Of a stretch of 64,000 nucleotides of DNA, positions 23,389-32,300 are shown one piece after another (within the stretch, counting starts at the first letter, position 1; each line of letters begins with the position of its first letter). A program made the position numbers and the translations under genes. Source of the DNA: Acidobacteriota bacterium (GTDB lineage: Bacteria > Acidobacteriota > Terriglobia > Terriglobales > Acidobacteriaceae); NCBI GenBank assembly GCA_018268895.1, contig JAFDVP010000001.1:496001-560000 (forward strand). Direction: 5' to 3'. Under the pieces are notes generated by a model. It was not told the DNA's origin, did not search any database, and saw nothing but the letters and a program-made list of their open reading frames with translations.

Positions 23389-24729
23389 ATGCGTCCCACT
23401 CGCCGCAGCTTCGTCCGGTGCGCCTCGCTCGCCGCCGCAGGAAACGCAATCGGTCTCCGCCCCTTCGGTGCGCTCAACGCGCTGGCGCAAAGCGCCTCCG
23501 GTTACAAGGCGCTGGTCTGCGTCTTTCTCTATGGAGGCAACGATGCCAACAACACCTTCATTCCTTACGACACCACCGGCTACGGTAACTACTCAAAGAT
23601 TCGCGGGCCCCTTGCCATCGCACAGAACCAGCTTCTGCCGCTGACGCCGCTGCCCAACTTCGCGCTCAACCCCAGTCTTCCGGATATTCAGACGCTCTTC
23701 AACAACAACAATGCGGCCATCGTCGCTAACGTCGGAACGCTCGTCGCGCCTACAACCCGCGCGCAGTTTCTCGCCAACCAGTCCCTCCCCACCAACCTCT
23801 TCTCGCACCCTGATCAACAGCTTGAGTGGCAGAACGCCTCGCAGAGCGGAGCGACGTCCACCGGCTGGGCCGGCCGCATCGCCGACACGCTGAACAGCAG
23901 CTACAACCCCAACGGCCTCGTCCCCATGATCACCTCCGTCGCCGGAGACACCCTCTTCTGCAACGGCACGGCGAGCACGCCGGTCTCCGTCAGTCCCGGA
24001 AACCTCGGCGCCGCCGCCTGTTCCGAAGGCACAACCGAGTGTGGCGCGCGGCTCGCCACCGCCCAGGCCCTGCTCACATTCGACACAGGACTCACGCTTG
24101 TGCAGGCCGACGACACGATCACCTCGAACGCCTACAACTACTCCAAGGTGCTCACCGCGGCAACGGCCTCCGTTCCTGCGTTGCAGACTGTCTTCCCAAC
24201 CGGCAACGGCCTCGCAGCGCAGCTCCAGCAGATTGCTCAGATCATGCAGGTCCGCGCCGCGCTCGGCGTCAACCGGCAGATCTTCTTCGCCGGCATCGGT
24301 AACTTCGATACGCACGCCGGCCAACTCACTCTTCAGAACGGCCTGCTCGCCCAGGTCTCTGCTGCCCTCGCTGCCTTCTACCAGGCCACCATCGAGCTCG
24401 GTCTCCAGAACAACGTAACCACATTCACCATGTCCGACTTCAGCCGCACCTTCCAGCCAAACTCCAACACCGGCACCGACCACGCCTGGGGCTCGCATCA
24501 CTTCGTCATCGGCGGAGCCGTCAAGGGAGGGCAGATGTACGGCACCTTCCCCACGCTTGCCCTCGCCGGGCCCGACGACTCCGGCTCCAACGGCCGCTGG
24601 GTTCCCACCACAGGCGCGGTGCAATACGCCGCAACCCTGGCGCAATGGTTCGGAGTCAGCACAGCGCAACTCCCCGCCATCTTCCCCAACATCGGCAGCT
24701 TCAGCGCGAGCAATCTCGGCTTCGTCTAG
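23389..24729 (+). CDS. DUF1501-domain Tat-exported protein
   Basis: A 446-aa protein; ATG at 23389 follows AGAGGAGA. A twin-arginine signal (TRRSFVRCASLAAAGNAIG) leads to the DUF1501 domain: VCVFLYGGNDANNTFIPYD near the start, IFFAGIGNFDTHAGQ in the middle, and MSDFSRTFQPNSNTGTDHAWGSHHFVIGG (here in pieces: SDFSRTFQ, DHAWGSHH) near the end. DUF1501 is related to the sulfatase/alkaline-phosphatase-like fold and conserves Asp/His residues that could bind metal. It forms an operon with the DUF1800 lipoprotein. Confidence 0.88.
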   Translation: MRPTRRSFVRCASLAAAGNAIGLRPFGALNALAQSASGYKALVCVFLYGGNDANNTFIPYDTTGYGNYSKIRGPLAIAQNQLLPLTPLPNFALNPSLPDIQTLFNNNNAAIVANVGTLVAPTTRAQFLANQSLPTNLFSHPDQQLEWQNASQSGATSTGWAGRIADTLNSSYNPNGLVPMITSVAGDTLFCNGTASTPVSVSPGNLGAAACSEGTTECGARLATAQALLTFDTGLTLVQADDTITSNAYNYSKVLTAATASVPALQTVFPTGNGLAAQLQQIAQIMQVRAALGVNRQIFFAGIGNFDTHAGQLTLQNGLLAQVSAALAAFYQATIELGLQNNVTTFTMSDFSRTFQPNSNTGTDHAWGSHHFVIGGAVKGGQMYGTFPTLALAGPDDSGSNGRWVPTTGAVQYAATLAQWFGVSTAQLPAIFPNIGSFSASNLGFV

Positions 24730-24757
24730 ACCGCGCTTTATCGCATAGAAACCCCGA

Positions 24758-24803
24758 TGTCATTCCTCGCGGACCGTTGAACCGAGTAGTCAAGGAATCC
24801 CCG
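24758..24803. repeat. Short intergenic repeat B, copy 1
   Basis: A degenerate member of the GTCATCCTGAGCGAAG-type family. It starts GTCATTCCTCGCGG and ends GTCAAGGAATCCCCGC, after the DUF1501 gene. Other copies are at 40853, 43519 and 45545. Confidence 0.5.
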
Positions 24804-24828
24804 CATTTTACTTTAGCAAACACTCGCG

Positions 24829-25668
24829 TTACGGTGAGCGTGTCGACAACCACCATCCATCTCCCACGCACCAGGCCGTCTCATCCGGACAATCGTCGCG
24901 GACCAGCGACCTCACCCCGCCCGCGTGGCCCGTGCGAAAGCACTCAATCAGGCTCTGTTCCATCCTGGTATCTCGCGCGCCCACGCACCCCACAAACTTT
25001 GCGCCACACAAAAAATTGGCTGCATAGCCTTCGTCCAGCCGAGTCACCAGCAGCATCGCTCCATAGCCCTCATCCGGAGTAAGAGGAAACAACAGCCGTC
25101 CTCCCCTTCGCAGCGCAGCCACCCACGCATTCAGCGGAGATGTCGCCCCCGCGCTCACATACAGCACATCACACTCGGGCAGTGGGGCCATCGCTCCTGA
25201 CGCAGCATGGACTCGCACCCATGGCATCGCGCGCAGGTTCTCCACCGCACACTCCGCAAGGTCACGCACAATCTCATACCCGTCGACACGACCCTCGGGC
25301 CCGGTCAGAACTCCTAACATTGTCGTGTAGTACCCAGTCCCCGTGCCTACATGGATCACCGTTTCGCCCGCGTTGATTCGTAAAGCGCCAAAGCACAGAG
25401 CGTGAAGACTCGGCTGTCCATTGTTGAGGCCCGTATGGGGAGCGGAGGTCCCTTTCAACTGCACCAGCACATCCTGATACAGCGCCATGGGGTTGTCCGT
25501 TACTGCCTCCGAACCCTCTCGCTCACCGAAGATCCTCCAGGGCGGAGCACCCACATAGTCCTCGCGTGGGACGATTGCAAACGCGTGCGCAACCGCGCTG
25601 TCCTCCGGCAGTCCTGCCTTGGCGGCCATCTCCCTGCCGAACCTCGCCCTTATCTCAGCCAGATTCAT
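24829..25668 (-). CDS. Protein-L-isoaspartate O-methyltransferase-like protein
   Basis: A 279-aa class I SAM-dependent methyltransferase. The N-terminal VPREDYVGAPPW matches the substrate-side motif of Pcm (usually VPRE.FV). DVLVQ and the Ser/Gly-rich SAPHTGLNNGQPSLHA take the place of the usual SQP region. VIHVGTGTGYYTTML (about 125-139) is SAM motif I. Pcm repairs isoaspartyl residues; this protein is longer than typical Pcm (about 210 aa) and the catalytic region deviates (NNGQPS instead of ISQP), so a different methyl acceptor is possible. Confidence 0.72.
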   Translation of the reverse strand: MNLAEIRARFGREMAAKAGLPEDSAVAHAFAIVPREDYVGAPPWRIFGEREGSEAVTDNPMALYQDVLVQLKGTSAPHTGLNNGQPSLHALCFGALRINAGETVIHVGTGTGYYTTMLGVLTGPEGRVDGYEIVRDLAECAVENLRAMPWVRVHAASGAMAPLPECDVLYVSAGATSPLNAWVAALRRGGRLLFPLTPDEGYGAMLLVTRLDEGYAANFLCGAKFVGCVGARDTRMEQSLIECFRTGHAGGVRSLVRDDCPDETAWCVGDGWWLSTRSP

Positions 25669-25778
25669 ACTTCGCCTCTACAAACTTCATGGACCGTGTC
25701 TCCGTCGGTCCACTAATGGCGATATTCATTCGATGCATGTAGGGCCGGGCAGGCATATCGAGCGGCTATGCTTGACTC

Positions 25779-26570
25779 ATGGCCCCGCAATCGACCGAAG
25801 CCTTCCTGCAACTGCGTCACGTCAATGTAGCCCGCGGTGAAAACGTCGTCCTGCACGACATCAATCTCTCCGTCAACGCGGGCGAGCACATCGCCATCCT
25901 CGGCCCGAACGGCTGCGGCAAGTCGACACTCATCAAGACCATCACCTGCGAGTGCTACCCCATCGCCGAAGAAGGGATGGACGTCCGCATCTTCGGCCGA
26001 GCCCGCTGGGACCTCACCGAGTTGAAGAAGCGCCTCGGCGTCGTCTCACCCGAGCTGCCCGGCCGTCACACGCTCACGACCACAGGCCGCGATGCCGTGC
26101 TTACAGGCTTCTTCTCCGCTTCCACGCTGTGGCCCAATCTCACCGTCACCGGCGAGATGTGTGCCCGCGCCGACGAGGTGCTCACATTGATCGATGCCGA
26201 GCCGCTCCGCGACAAACTCGTCGGTCACATGTCTGCCGGTCAGCAGCGCCGCATTATGATCGGCCGCGCTCTGGTAGCGTCCTCGCAGATGCTTCTTCTC
26301 GATGAGCCATCGAATGCGCTCGACCTTGCAGCGCAGCGCGACCTCCGTGAACTTCTCCGCCGCCTGGCGCAGCAGGGAACCGGCATCCTCCTCATCACGC
26401 ATCATGTCTCCGACATCATCCCGGAGATCGAGCGCATCCTGATGATGAAAGACGGCCGCATCGTCGCCGACGGCCCGCGCAAAAAACTGCTGACAGCAGA
26501 TCGCCTGAGCGATCTCTTCCACACCGAGGTCCGGCTCACCGAAAAAGACGGATTCCATCACGCGTGGTGA
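25779..26570 (+). CDS. Orphan ABC transporter ATP-binding protein
   Basis: A 263-aa ATPase with Walker A GPNGCGKST (about 43-51), a variant signature MSAGQQRR in place of LSGGQ, Walker B MLLLDEPSNALD and the switch His in ITHHVSD. It resembles the ModF/YbbL-like or iron-type single-domain ATPases. No permease or binding-protein gene is adjacent, so it must work with components encoded elsewhere. ATG at 25779 is the only sensible start. A three-hairpin repeat follows the gene, opposite the convergent cydB. Confidence 0.82.
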   Translation: MAPQSTEAFLQLRHVNVARGENVVLHDINLSVNAGEHIAILGPNGCGKSTLIKTITCECYPIAEEGMDVRIFGRARWDLTELKKRLGVVSPELPGRHTLTTTGRDAVLTGFFSASTLWPNLTVTGEMCARADEVLTLIDAEPLRDKLVGHMSAGQQRRIMIGRALVASSQMLLLDEPSNALDLAAQRDLRELLRRLAQQGTGILLITHHVSDIIPEIERILMMKDGRIVADGPRKKLLTADRLSDLFHTEVRLTEKDGFHHAW

Positions 26571-26583
26571 ACGGCAGAACCAA

Positions 26584-26673
26584 GGGCCAACGGCCCGCAA
26601 TATATCAGCCTGGGCCGAAGGCCCAGGTAAGCAATCAGAGATGAATAAAGCGCTGAAAGCGCGACACAAAATA
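26584..26673. repeat. Three-hairpin intergenic repeat A, copy 1
   Basis: Three hairpins in series: GGGCC-AAC-GGCCC (26584-26596), CCTGGGCC-GAA-GGCCCAGG (26609-26627) and GCGCT-GAA-AGCGC (26650-26662), then GACACAAAAT. Other copies lie at 53556 and 57033. It sits between the convergent ABC ATPase and cydB genes. Confidence 0.8.
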
Positions 26674-26691
26674 CCTCTGGGTGGAAATACC

Positions 26692-27738
26692 CTAGTGCCC
26701 GTATCCCTCTGCATGCTCAGGCACCTTGCCGCGGAAGAGCCAGTACACGGTAGCCGAATAGATCAGCGCCAGCGTGATGCCGAAGCTCCACCACACCAGG
26801 CCCACTCGAACCGTATGCGGCCCCGCAAGCGCGCGGTCGATGGTGATGCTCTGTCCCGCAGGTCCCACGGAGGGCAGCACGACGGGATACAAACCGGCGG
26901 CTGCTCCAACCAGCATCGACATCAGGTACAGACACGATCCGAGGAAGGCGCGAAACTCCGCTCCCTTGGCCAGTGAAACCGCTATCGTCACCAGTCCTGC
27001 GAGAACCCCCGCCGGTGCTAGCCACGCAAGACCATGCTCATGATAATGAACCAGAGAATCAGGGCGAGCGATGACAGTCGCAGGCACACTTGCCAGTGTG
27101 ATCAGCAGAACGGCCGGCCATAGCTTCTTCGCCAGCGCAGTTGCTCTCTGGTTCAAGTCGCCCCCCGTCTTCAGAGCAAGATAGAGAAGCCCATGCAACG
27201 CGAGAGCCAGCAGCGCCAGCACGCCGCCGGTGACCGTGTACCAATCGAGAATCCCCGGGTTGGGGCCAGTCCTCCAGTCGGTCCAGAGCGGCAGAAAGAA
27301 GTAGTCGTCAGCGCCGAGCGGTACTCCGCGCACAACGTTGGCCAGTGCCGCTCCAAAGAAGACGGCCAGCAGCGCGCTCGATAGAAAGAACGTCGCATCG
27401 AAGAGGCTCTTGTACACCTCGTCATGCGTGTGCGCCCGCATCTCGATGCTCAGGCCGCGCACAATCAAAAGCCACAACACGATGGTGAGAGGAAGATAGA
27501 AGCCGCTGAACGACGACGCATACAGGAGAGGAAAGGCGAAGAACAGCGTTCCCCCTCCTGCGATCAGCCAGACTTCGTTTCCATCCCACACCGGCCCAAT
27601 CACGTGCATGGCCTTGCGCTTATCCTGCTCCGTGCGCGCGACCAGCGGGTAGACGATGCCCACACCAAGATCGAAGCCATCGAGCACGACGTAGATCGCC
27701 AGCATTGCCGCCACAATCCAGAACCACAGCGTTCCCAT
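26692..27738 (-). CDS. cydB: Cytochrome bd-type quinol oxidase subunit II
   Basis: A 348-aa integral membrane protein with about eight or nine hydrophobic segments. The N-terminus (LWFWIVAAMLAIYVVLDGFDLGVG) and WDGNEVWLIAGGGTLFFAFP are hallmark CydB sequences. It pairs with CydA to reduce oxygen to water with quinol electrons. It is the second gene of cydAB, 19 bp after cydA. I see no cydX-like small frame and no cydCD neighbours. Confidence 0.96.
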   Translation of the reverse strand: MGTLWFWIVAAMLAIYVVLDGFDLGVGIVYPLVARTEQDKRKAMHVIGPVWDGNEVWLIAGGGTLFFAFPLLYASSFSGFYLPLTIVLWLLIVRGLSIEMRAHTHDEVYKSLFDATFFLSSALLAVFFGAALANVVRGVPLGADDYFFLPLWTDWRTGPNPGILDWYTVTGGVLALLALALHGLLYLALKTGGDLNQRATALAKKLWPAVLLITLASVPATVIARPDSLVHYHEHGLAWLAPAGVLAGLVTIAVSLAKGAEFRAFLGSCLYLMSMLVGAAAGLYPVVLPSVGPAGQSITIDRALAGPHTVRVGLVWWSFGITLALIYSATVYWLFRGKVPEHAEGYGH

Positions 27739-27757
27739 AGTCTCTCCTCGCGGAAGT

Positions 27758-29134
27758 CTAAGCCGTTGTCAGCGTGTGTCCGTCATGACCTGCGTCGACG
27801 ACAGGCGTGCGCGGTCCCTTTTGAATCGCCGTGTAGACCAGCACAATCCACAGGATGGAAAGCAGCGAGTACATCCCCAGGAACCCGAGCAGCGTAAACA
27901 GGCTCGACCCGGCGCCGACGTGCTTCGAGTAGCCCTCCGACGTCCGCATCAGCCCGTAAACAAGCCACGGCTGCCGTCCCAGCTCTGCGGTCATCCATCC
28001 CGCCGTGTTGGCAATGTAGGGCAGCGGAAAGCTCAACAGCAGCGGCCACAGAATCCATCGCGTCGAGTAAAGCTTCCCTCGCCAGAGCAGGAACGCGGCC
28101 ACAGCCATCAATGCCGCGAAGTACGTCCCAAGCCCTGCCATGATGTGATACGAGTAAAAGAGCAGCGGGAGCGCCGTTGGCCAGTCCTCTTTGGGAAACC
28201 GATCGAGTCCCTGCACCTCAGCCTGCGTCGTTCCGTAGATCAGAAAGCTGAGCACCTTGTTGACGACCAGTGGATTGTCGATCGTCTGGTTCTCGACGTC
28301 GGGTTGGCCCATCAACACCATCGGCGCGCCCGGCGTGGAGTGGAAGAGTCCTTCCATGCCTGCCACTGCAAGAGGCTGATGCTTTGCCATGTACTTGCCA
28401 TGCAGGTCACCTGTGGGAAAAATTTGCGCGATGCACGAGATCACACCCGCGACGACGCCGACTTTGACAAAGATGCGCCCGAAATCGCTGTTCCTGCCTT
28501 GCAGCAGGTACAGCGCACCCGTTGCCGCCACGACAAACGCTCCGGTAATGACCGCGCCTGACATGTTGTGCGCATACTGAATCCACGCCCACGGATTCAT
28601 CAGCAGACCCCAGAAGCTGGTAACCTCGTACACTCCGTTCGGCATGATCCTGTATGCCACCGGGTGCTGCATCCAGGCATCGGTCACGATGATGAAGAAC
28701 CCCGATATCCACGAGCCCAGAAAGACCATGAAGGCGGCAAACCAGTGCAGTCCGCGCGAGATCTTCTTTTCGCCAAAGAGCAGCAGCCCGAGGAAGGCGG
28801 ACTCCAGGAAGAAGGAGAAAACTCCCTCCATGGCCAGCGGCTGGCCGATCACGCCGCCCGTCCTGCGCGAGAACTCCGACCAGTTGGTGCCGAACTGAAA
28901 CTCCATCGGGATGCCGGTGACCACGCCGATCACGAAGTTCACCGCGAAGATGCGCGCCCAGAAGCGTGCCGCAACATCGTAAAGCTCGCGCTTTTCCGGA
29001 TCGGCCGTGCGCAGCGCGACCGTCTTCATCGCAACGATCAGCAGCGCCAGCCCCATCGTGAGCTGGGGGAACAGATAGTGGTAGGTGATGGTGAAAGCAA
29101 AGTGGATCCGATGAAGCGTCAGGGCATCCATCAA
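27758..29134 (-). CDS. cydA: Cytochrome bd-type quinol oxidase subunit I (short Q-loop, CIO-like)
   Basis: A 458-aa haem protein of the inner membrane. H19 in ITYHYLFPQLTMGL is the haem ligand, HNMSGAVITG carries the second conserved His, and the short quinol loop ends in GWMTAELGRQPW. The overall length and GRQPW with a short loop fit the cyanide-insensitive oxidase subclass rather than the long-loop E. coli CydA. It provides high-affinity, non-pumping oxygen respiration. It leads the cydAB operon. Confidence 0.95.
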   Translation of the reverse strand: MMDALTLHRIHFAFTITYHYLFPQLTMGLALLIVAMKTVALRTADPEKRELYDVAARFWARIFAVNFVIGVVTGIPMEFQFGTNWSEFSRRTGGVIGQPLAMEGVFSFFLESAFLGLLLFGEKKISRGLHWFAAFMVFLGSWISGFFIIVTDAWMQHPVAYRIMPNGVYEVTSFWGLLMNPWAWIQYAHNMSGAVITGAFVVAATGALYLLQGRNSDFGRIFVKVGVVAGVISCIAQIFPTGDLHGKYMAKHQPLAVAGMEGLFHSTPGAPMVLMGQPDVENQTIDNPLVVNKVLSFLIYGTTQAEVQGLDRFPKEDWPTALPLLFYSYHIMAGLGTYFAALMAVAAFLLWRGKLYSTRWILWPLLLSFPLPYIANTAGWMTAELGRQPWLVYGLMRTSEGYSKHVGAGSSLFTLLGFLGMYSLLSILWIVLVYTAIQKGPRTPVVDAGHDGHTLTTA

Positions 29135-29260
29135 TATCTCCTCTTAGCGCATCGACATACACAGTATGTACTCGAAATCGTCCAGACGGAGACATGGTAT
29201 TTTCACTTTGGCCAAATAGCGACTGAAAAAGAATGAAAAGGAGCGTTTATCGGAGCAAAG

Positions 29261-29285
29261 AAAAAGCCCCGGTCGCCCGGGGCTT
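29261..29285 (-). terminator. Rho-independent terminator of gltB
   Basis: On the minus strand AAGCCCCGG and CCGGGGCTT form a 9-bp stem with a 4-nt loop followed by a T-rich tract, 18 bp after the gltB stop. Confidence 0.9.
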
Positions 29286-29302
29286 ATGTTCTTCGTTGAG
29301 AT

Positions 29303-32300
29303 TTATACCTGCGGCTTTGGAGTCAGCTTGACGAAGGCCTTCGAGTAAGTCGCCCAGCCGGCAAGCATCGTCTTCGCCAGCCCGCTGTCCGCCAGTGCGC
29401 TGTGCTCTTCCAGCAGGTGCTTCAGGAACTCCTGCGACTCCGGGTCGACCGCATCGAACGGCTGCGGGTCGATGAACTCGGGGTGGAAGCGGTGACCCTT
29501 GATGAACTCCCCGCCTGCGTCGTAGACCCAGGCCAGTCCGCCCGTCATGCCTGCGCCGAAGTTCATCCCGGTCTTGCCCAGCACGACGACCATTCCGCCC
29601 GTCATGTACTCGCAGCCATGGTCGCCTACGCCTTCCACCACTGCGGTTGCGCCCGAGTTACGAACGCCGAAGCGTTCGCCCGCGCGTCCAGCGGCAAACA
29701 ATCTGCCCGAGGTCGCTCCGTACAGCGCAACGTTCCCCAGGATCACGTGCTGTCCGCTGTCCTTCGCCGCCAGCCCGCGAGCTCTGATGACGATCTCTCC
29801 TCCGGACAGTCCTTTGCCGACGAAGTCATTCGCCTGTCCATCGAGCACCAGCTTCATCCCGTCGGCGGCAAATGCGCCAAAGGACTGGCCTGCCGTCCCA
29901 TGCAGGTTGAACGTCACATCGGCGTGCAGATCGCTCTGCGCGCGGCGCAAGGCCAGCTCGCCCGAGAGCCGCGAACCCACCGAACGGTCCCGGTTGGCGA
30001 TCTCCGACTCGACGACATAAGGCTTCCCGGCTTCGACCGCTTCGAGCGCCGGTGCAACCCACTTCTCGTCGATCGGCGGCTCAGGCAGGGGCTGATCGTT
30101 GCGCCCGCCCATCCAGCGGCGCGGACCGTCTCCCGCAGGGGCCAGCATCGGCGACAGATCCAGATTGCCGTCGAAGCGCACCTGCTCCAGAAGATCGGAG
30201 CGGCCAACGGCTGCTTCCAGAGAAGGCAGGCCGTAGCGCGCCAGAAGATGCTGCAGGTCGGCCGACATCTGCTCAAAGAAGCGGACGATATGCTCCGGCT
30301 TGCCGCGGAACTTGGCCCGCAGCTCCGGCTTCTGCGTTGCGATGCCGGTGGGACAGGTGTTCAGATGGCACTGGCGGGCCATGTCGCAGCCCAGTACAAC
30401 CAGCACTGCCGTGCCAAAGGCGAACTCGTCGGCGCCGAGTAGAGCTGCCACCAGCACGTCGCGCGCCGTGGCGATGCCGCCGTCGGTGCGCAGGCGAACG
30501 CGTCCGCGCATGCCGTTCTGCATCAGCACCTGCTGCGCCTCGGCCAGTCCAAGCTCCCATGGATTACCCGCGTACTTGATGCTCGAAAGCGCGGCGGCTC
30601 CCGTGCCGCCGGTGTTGCCGGCGATCACAACGTAGTCGGCATATGCCTTGGCCACGCCTGCCGCAACCGTGCCCACGCCGCAGCCGGAGACCAGCTTCAC
30701 GCCGACCGTGGCCTTCGGGTTCACGCGCTTCAGGTCATAGATCAGCTGCGCCAGGTCTTCGATCGAGTAGATGTCGTGGTGTGGCGGAGGCGAGATCAGC
30801 GGGACTCCCGGCTGCGCATGACGAAGCCGCGCAATCAGGCCGCTAACCTTGTGGCCGGGAAGCTGTCCGCCCTCGCCGGGCTTCGCTCCCTGGGCTACCT
30901 TGATCTCGATCTCTTCCGCGTGAGCCAGGTACTCTGCTGTGACGCCAAAGCGGCCCGAGGCGATCTGCTTGATCTTGTTGTTCAGCGAAACATGGACTGC
31001 CGGTGCCGCAACCAGAGGCTCAGCGACCGCGACATTGCCTTGTGCGCTTATGGCTGCGCTTGCGCCACCGCCAGATGAAGGTTGTCCTGCAACGACAGGA
31101 TTGACGCGGTAGACGGCTGCGTCTTCGCCGCCTTCGCCCGTGTTCGAGCGCGCGCCCAGCATGTTCATTCCGGCCGTGATCGTCTGGTGCGCCTCCGGGC
31201 TGAGCGAGCCAAGCGACATTGCGCTGGCAATGAATCGCTTTGTCAGGCTGGCCGGGCTCTCAACATCGCTAAGAGCGAGTTCGGGGCCGGCCGGGCGAAT
31301 CTCCAGCAGGTCGCGCAGCACCGCCGGGTCGCGCGCAATAACGTCCTTGGTATAGATGGCGAACGCGCCTGCAGGATCGGTCGGCTGCGGCACATTGCGC
31401 GCGCTTCCCACCACCGACTGCAACGCCTTGACCGTCGGCGGCTGCCACGCATGAGGTTCGGCAACATCCGCCTTGCGGAAGCGAACCCAGCCATAGTCCG
31501 GCAGGTCGGTAGCGGCTGCTTCCGTCGGCGGCTGCCACGTATAGCGAAGCTGGCGATCGACCTCGGTAAAACCAATGCCCGACAGCGGCGCAGGTGTATT
31601 CGGGAAGCAACGCTCAACCACACTCGAGTGCAGGCCGAGGATATCGAACTGCCGCGCGCTGCGGTAGCTGTCGACGACCGAGATACCCATCTTCGACATC
31701 ACCTTCGCCAGTCCGGCGTCCAGGGCCTTGAGCATCTTCTTCTCGGCGACCTCAGGCTCGGTCCCTGCCGGTGCAAGGGCGCGGCCGGTCTCAAGCGCGA
31801 GCCACGGACACACTGCGCCAGCACCATAACCGATCAGCACGGCGGCGTGGTGGATGTCGCGGCAGTCGCCGGCCTCGACAGCAATACCGGTCAGTGTGCG
31901 GAGTCCCGCTGCAACCAGCGCCTGGTGGATCGCGCCTGTCGCCATCGCAATGGGGACGGGAAGCTGTTCCGGGCTGGCGTAACGGTCGGTCAGCAGAAGG
32001 ATGCGCGCTCCGTTGCGGACCAGGTCGATGGACTTGTTGCAAAGCTCGTCCAGAGCCTGCAACAGCGTGAGGCTCGGAGCGAAGACGCACGAAAGCTCCG
32101 ACAGGCGCAGCTCATCGGCGTGCGGATAATCGCCCTTGCGAAGCGACTCCACCTGTCCCAGTGACAGGAAGGGCGAGGGAAGCGAGACGCCCGGCAGAGG
32201 TGCATTCTTGTCCAGCAGGTGGGGCCAGGGGCCGAGGCGCGTATGCAGCGAGACCACGCAGGCCTCGCGCAGAGGATCGATCGCCGGGTTCGTCACCTGG

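Noticed and set aside
26584..26673. Serial hairpins as a CRISPR-like array
   Set aside because: The three stems differ from each other and there are no equal spacers; it is a dispersed repeat instead.
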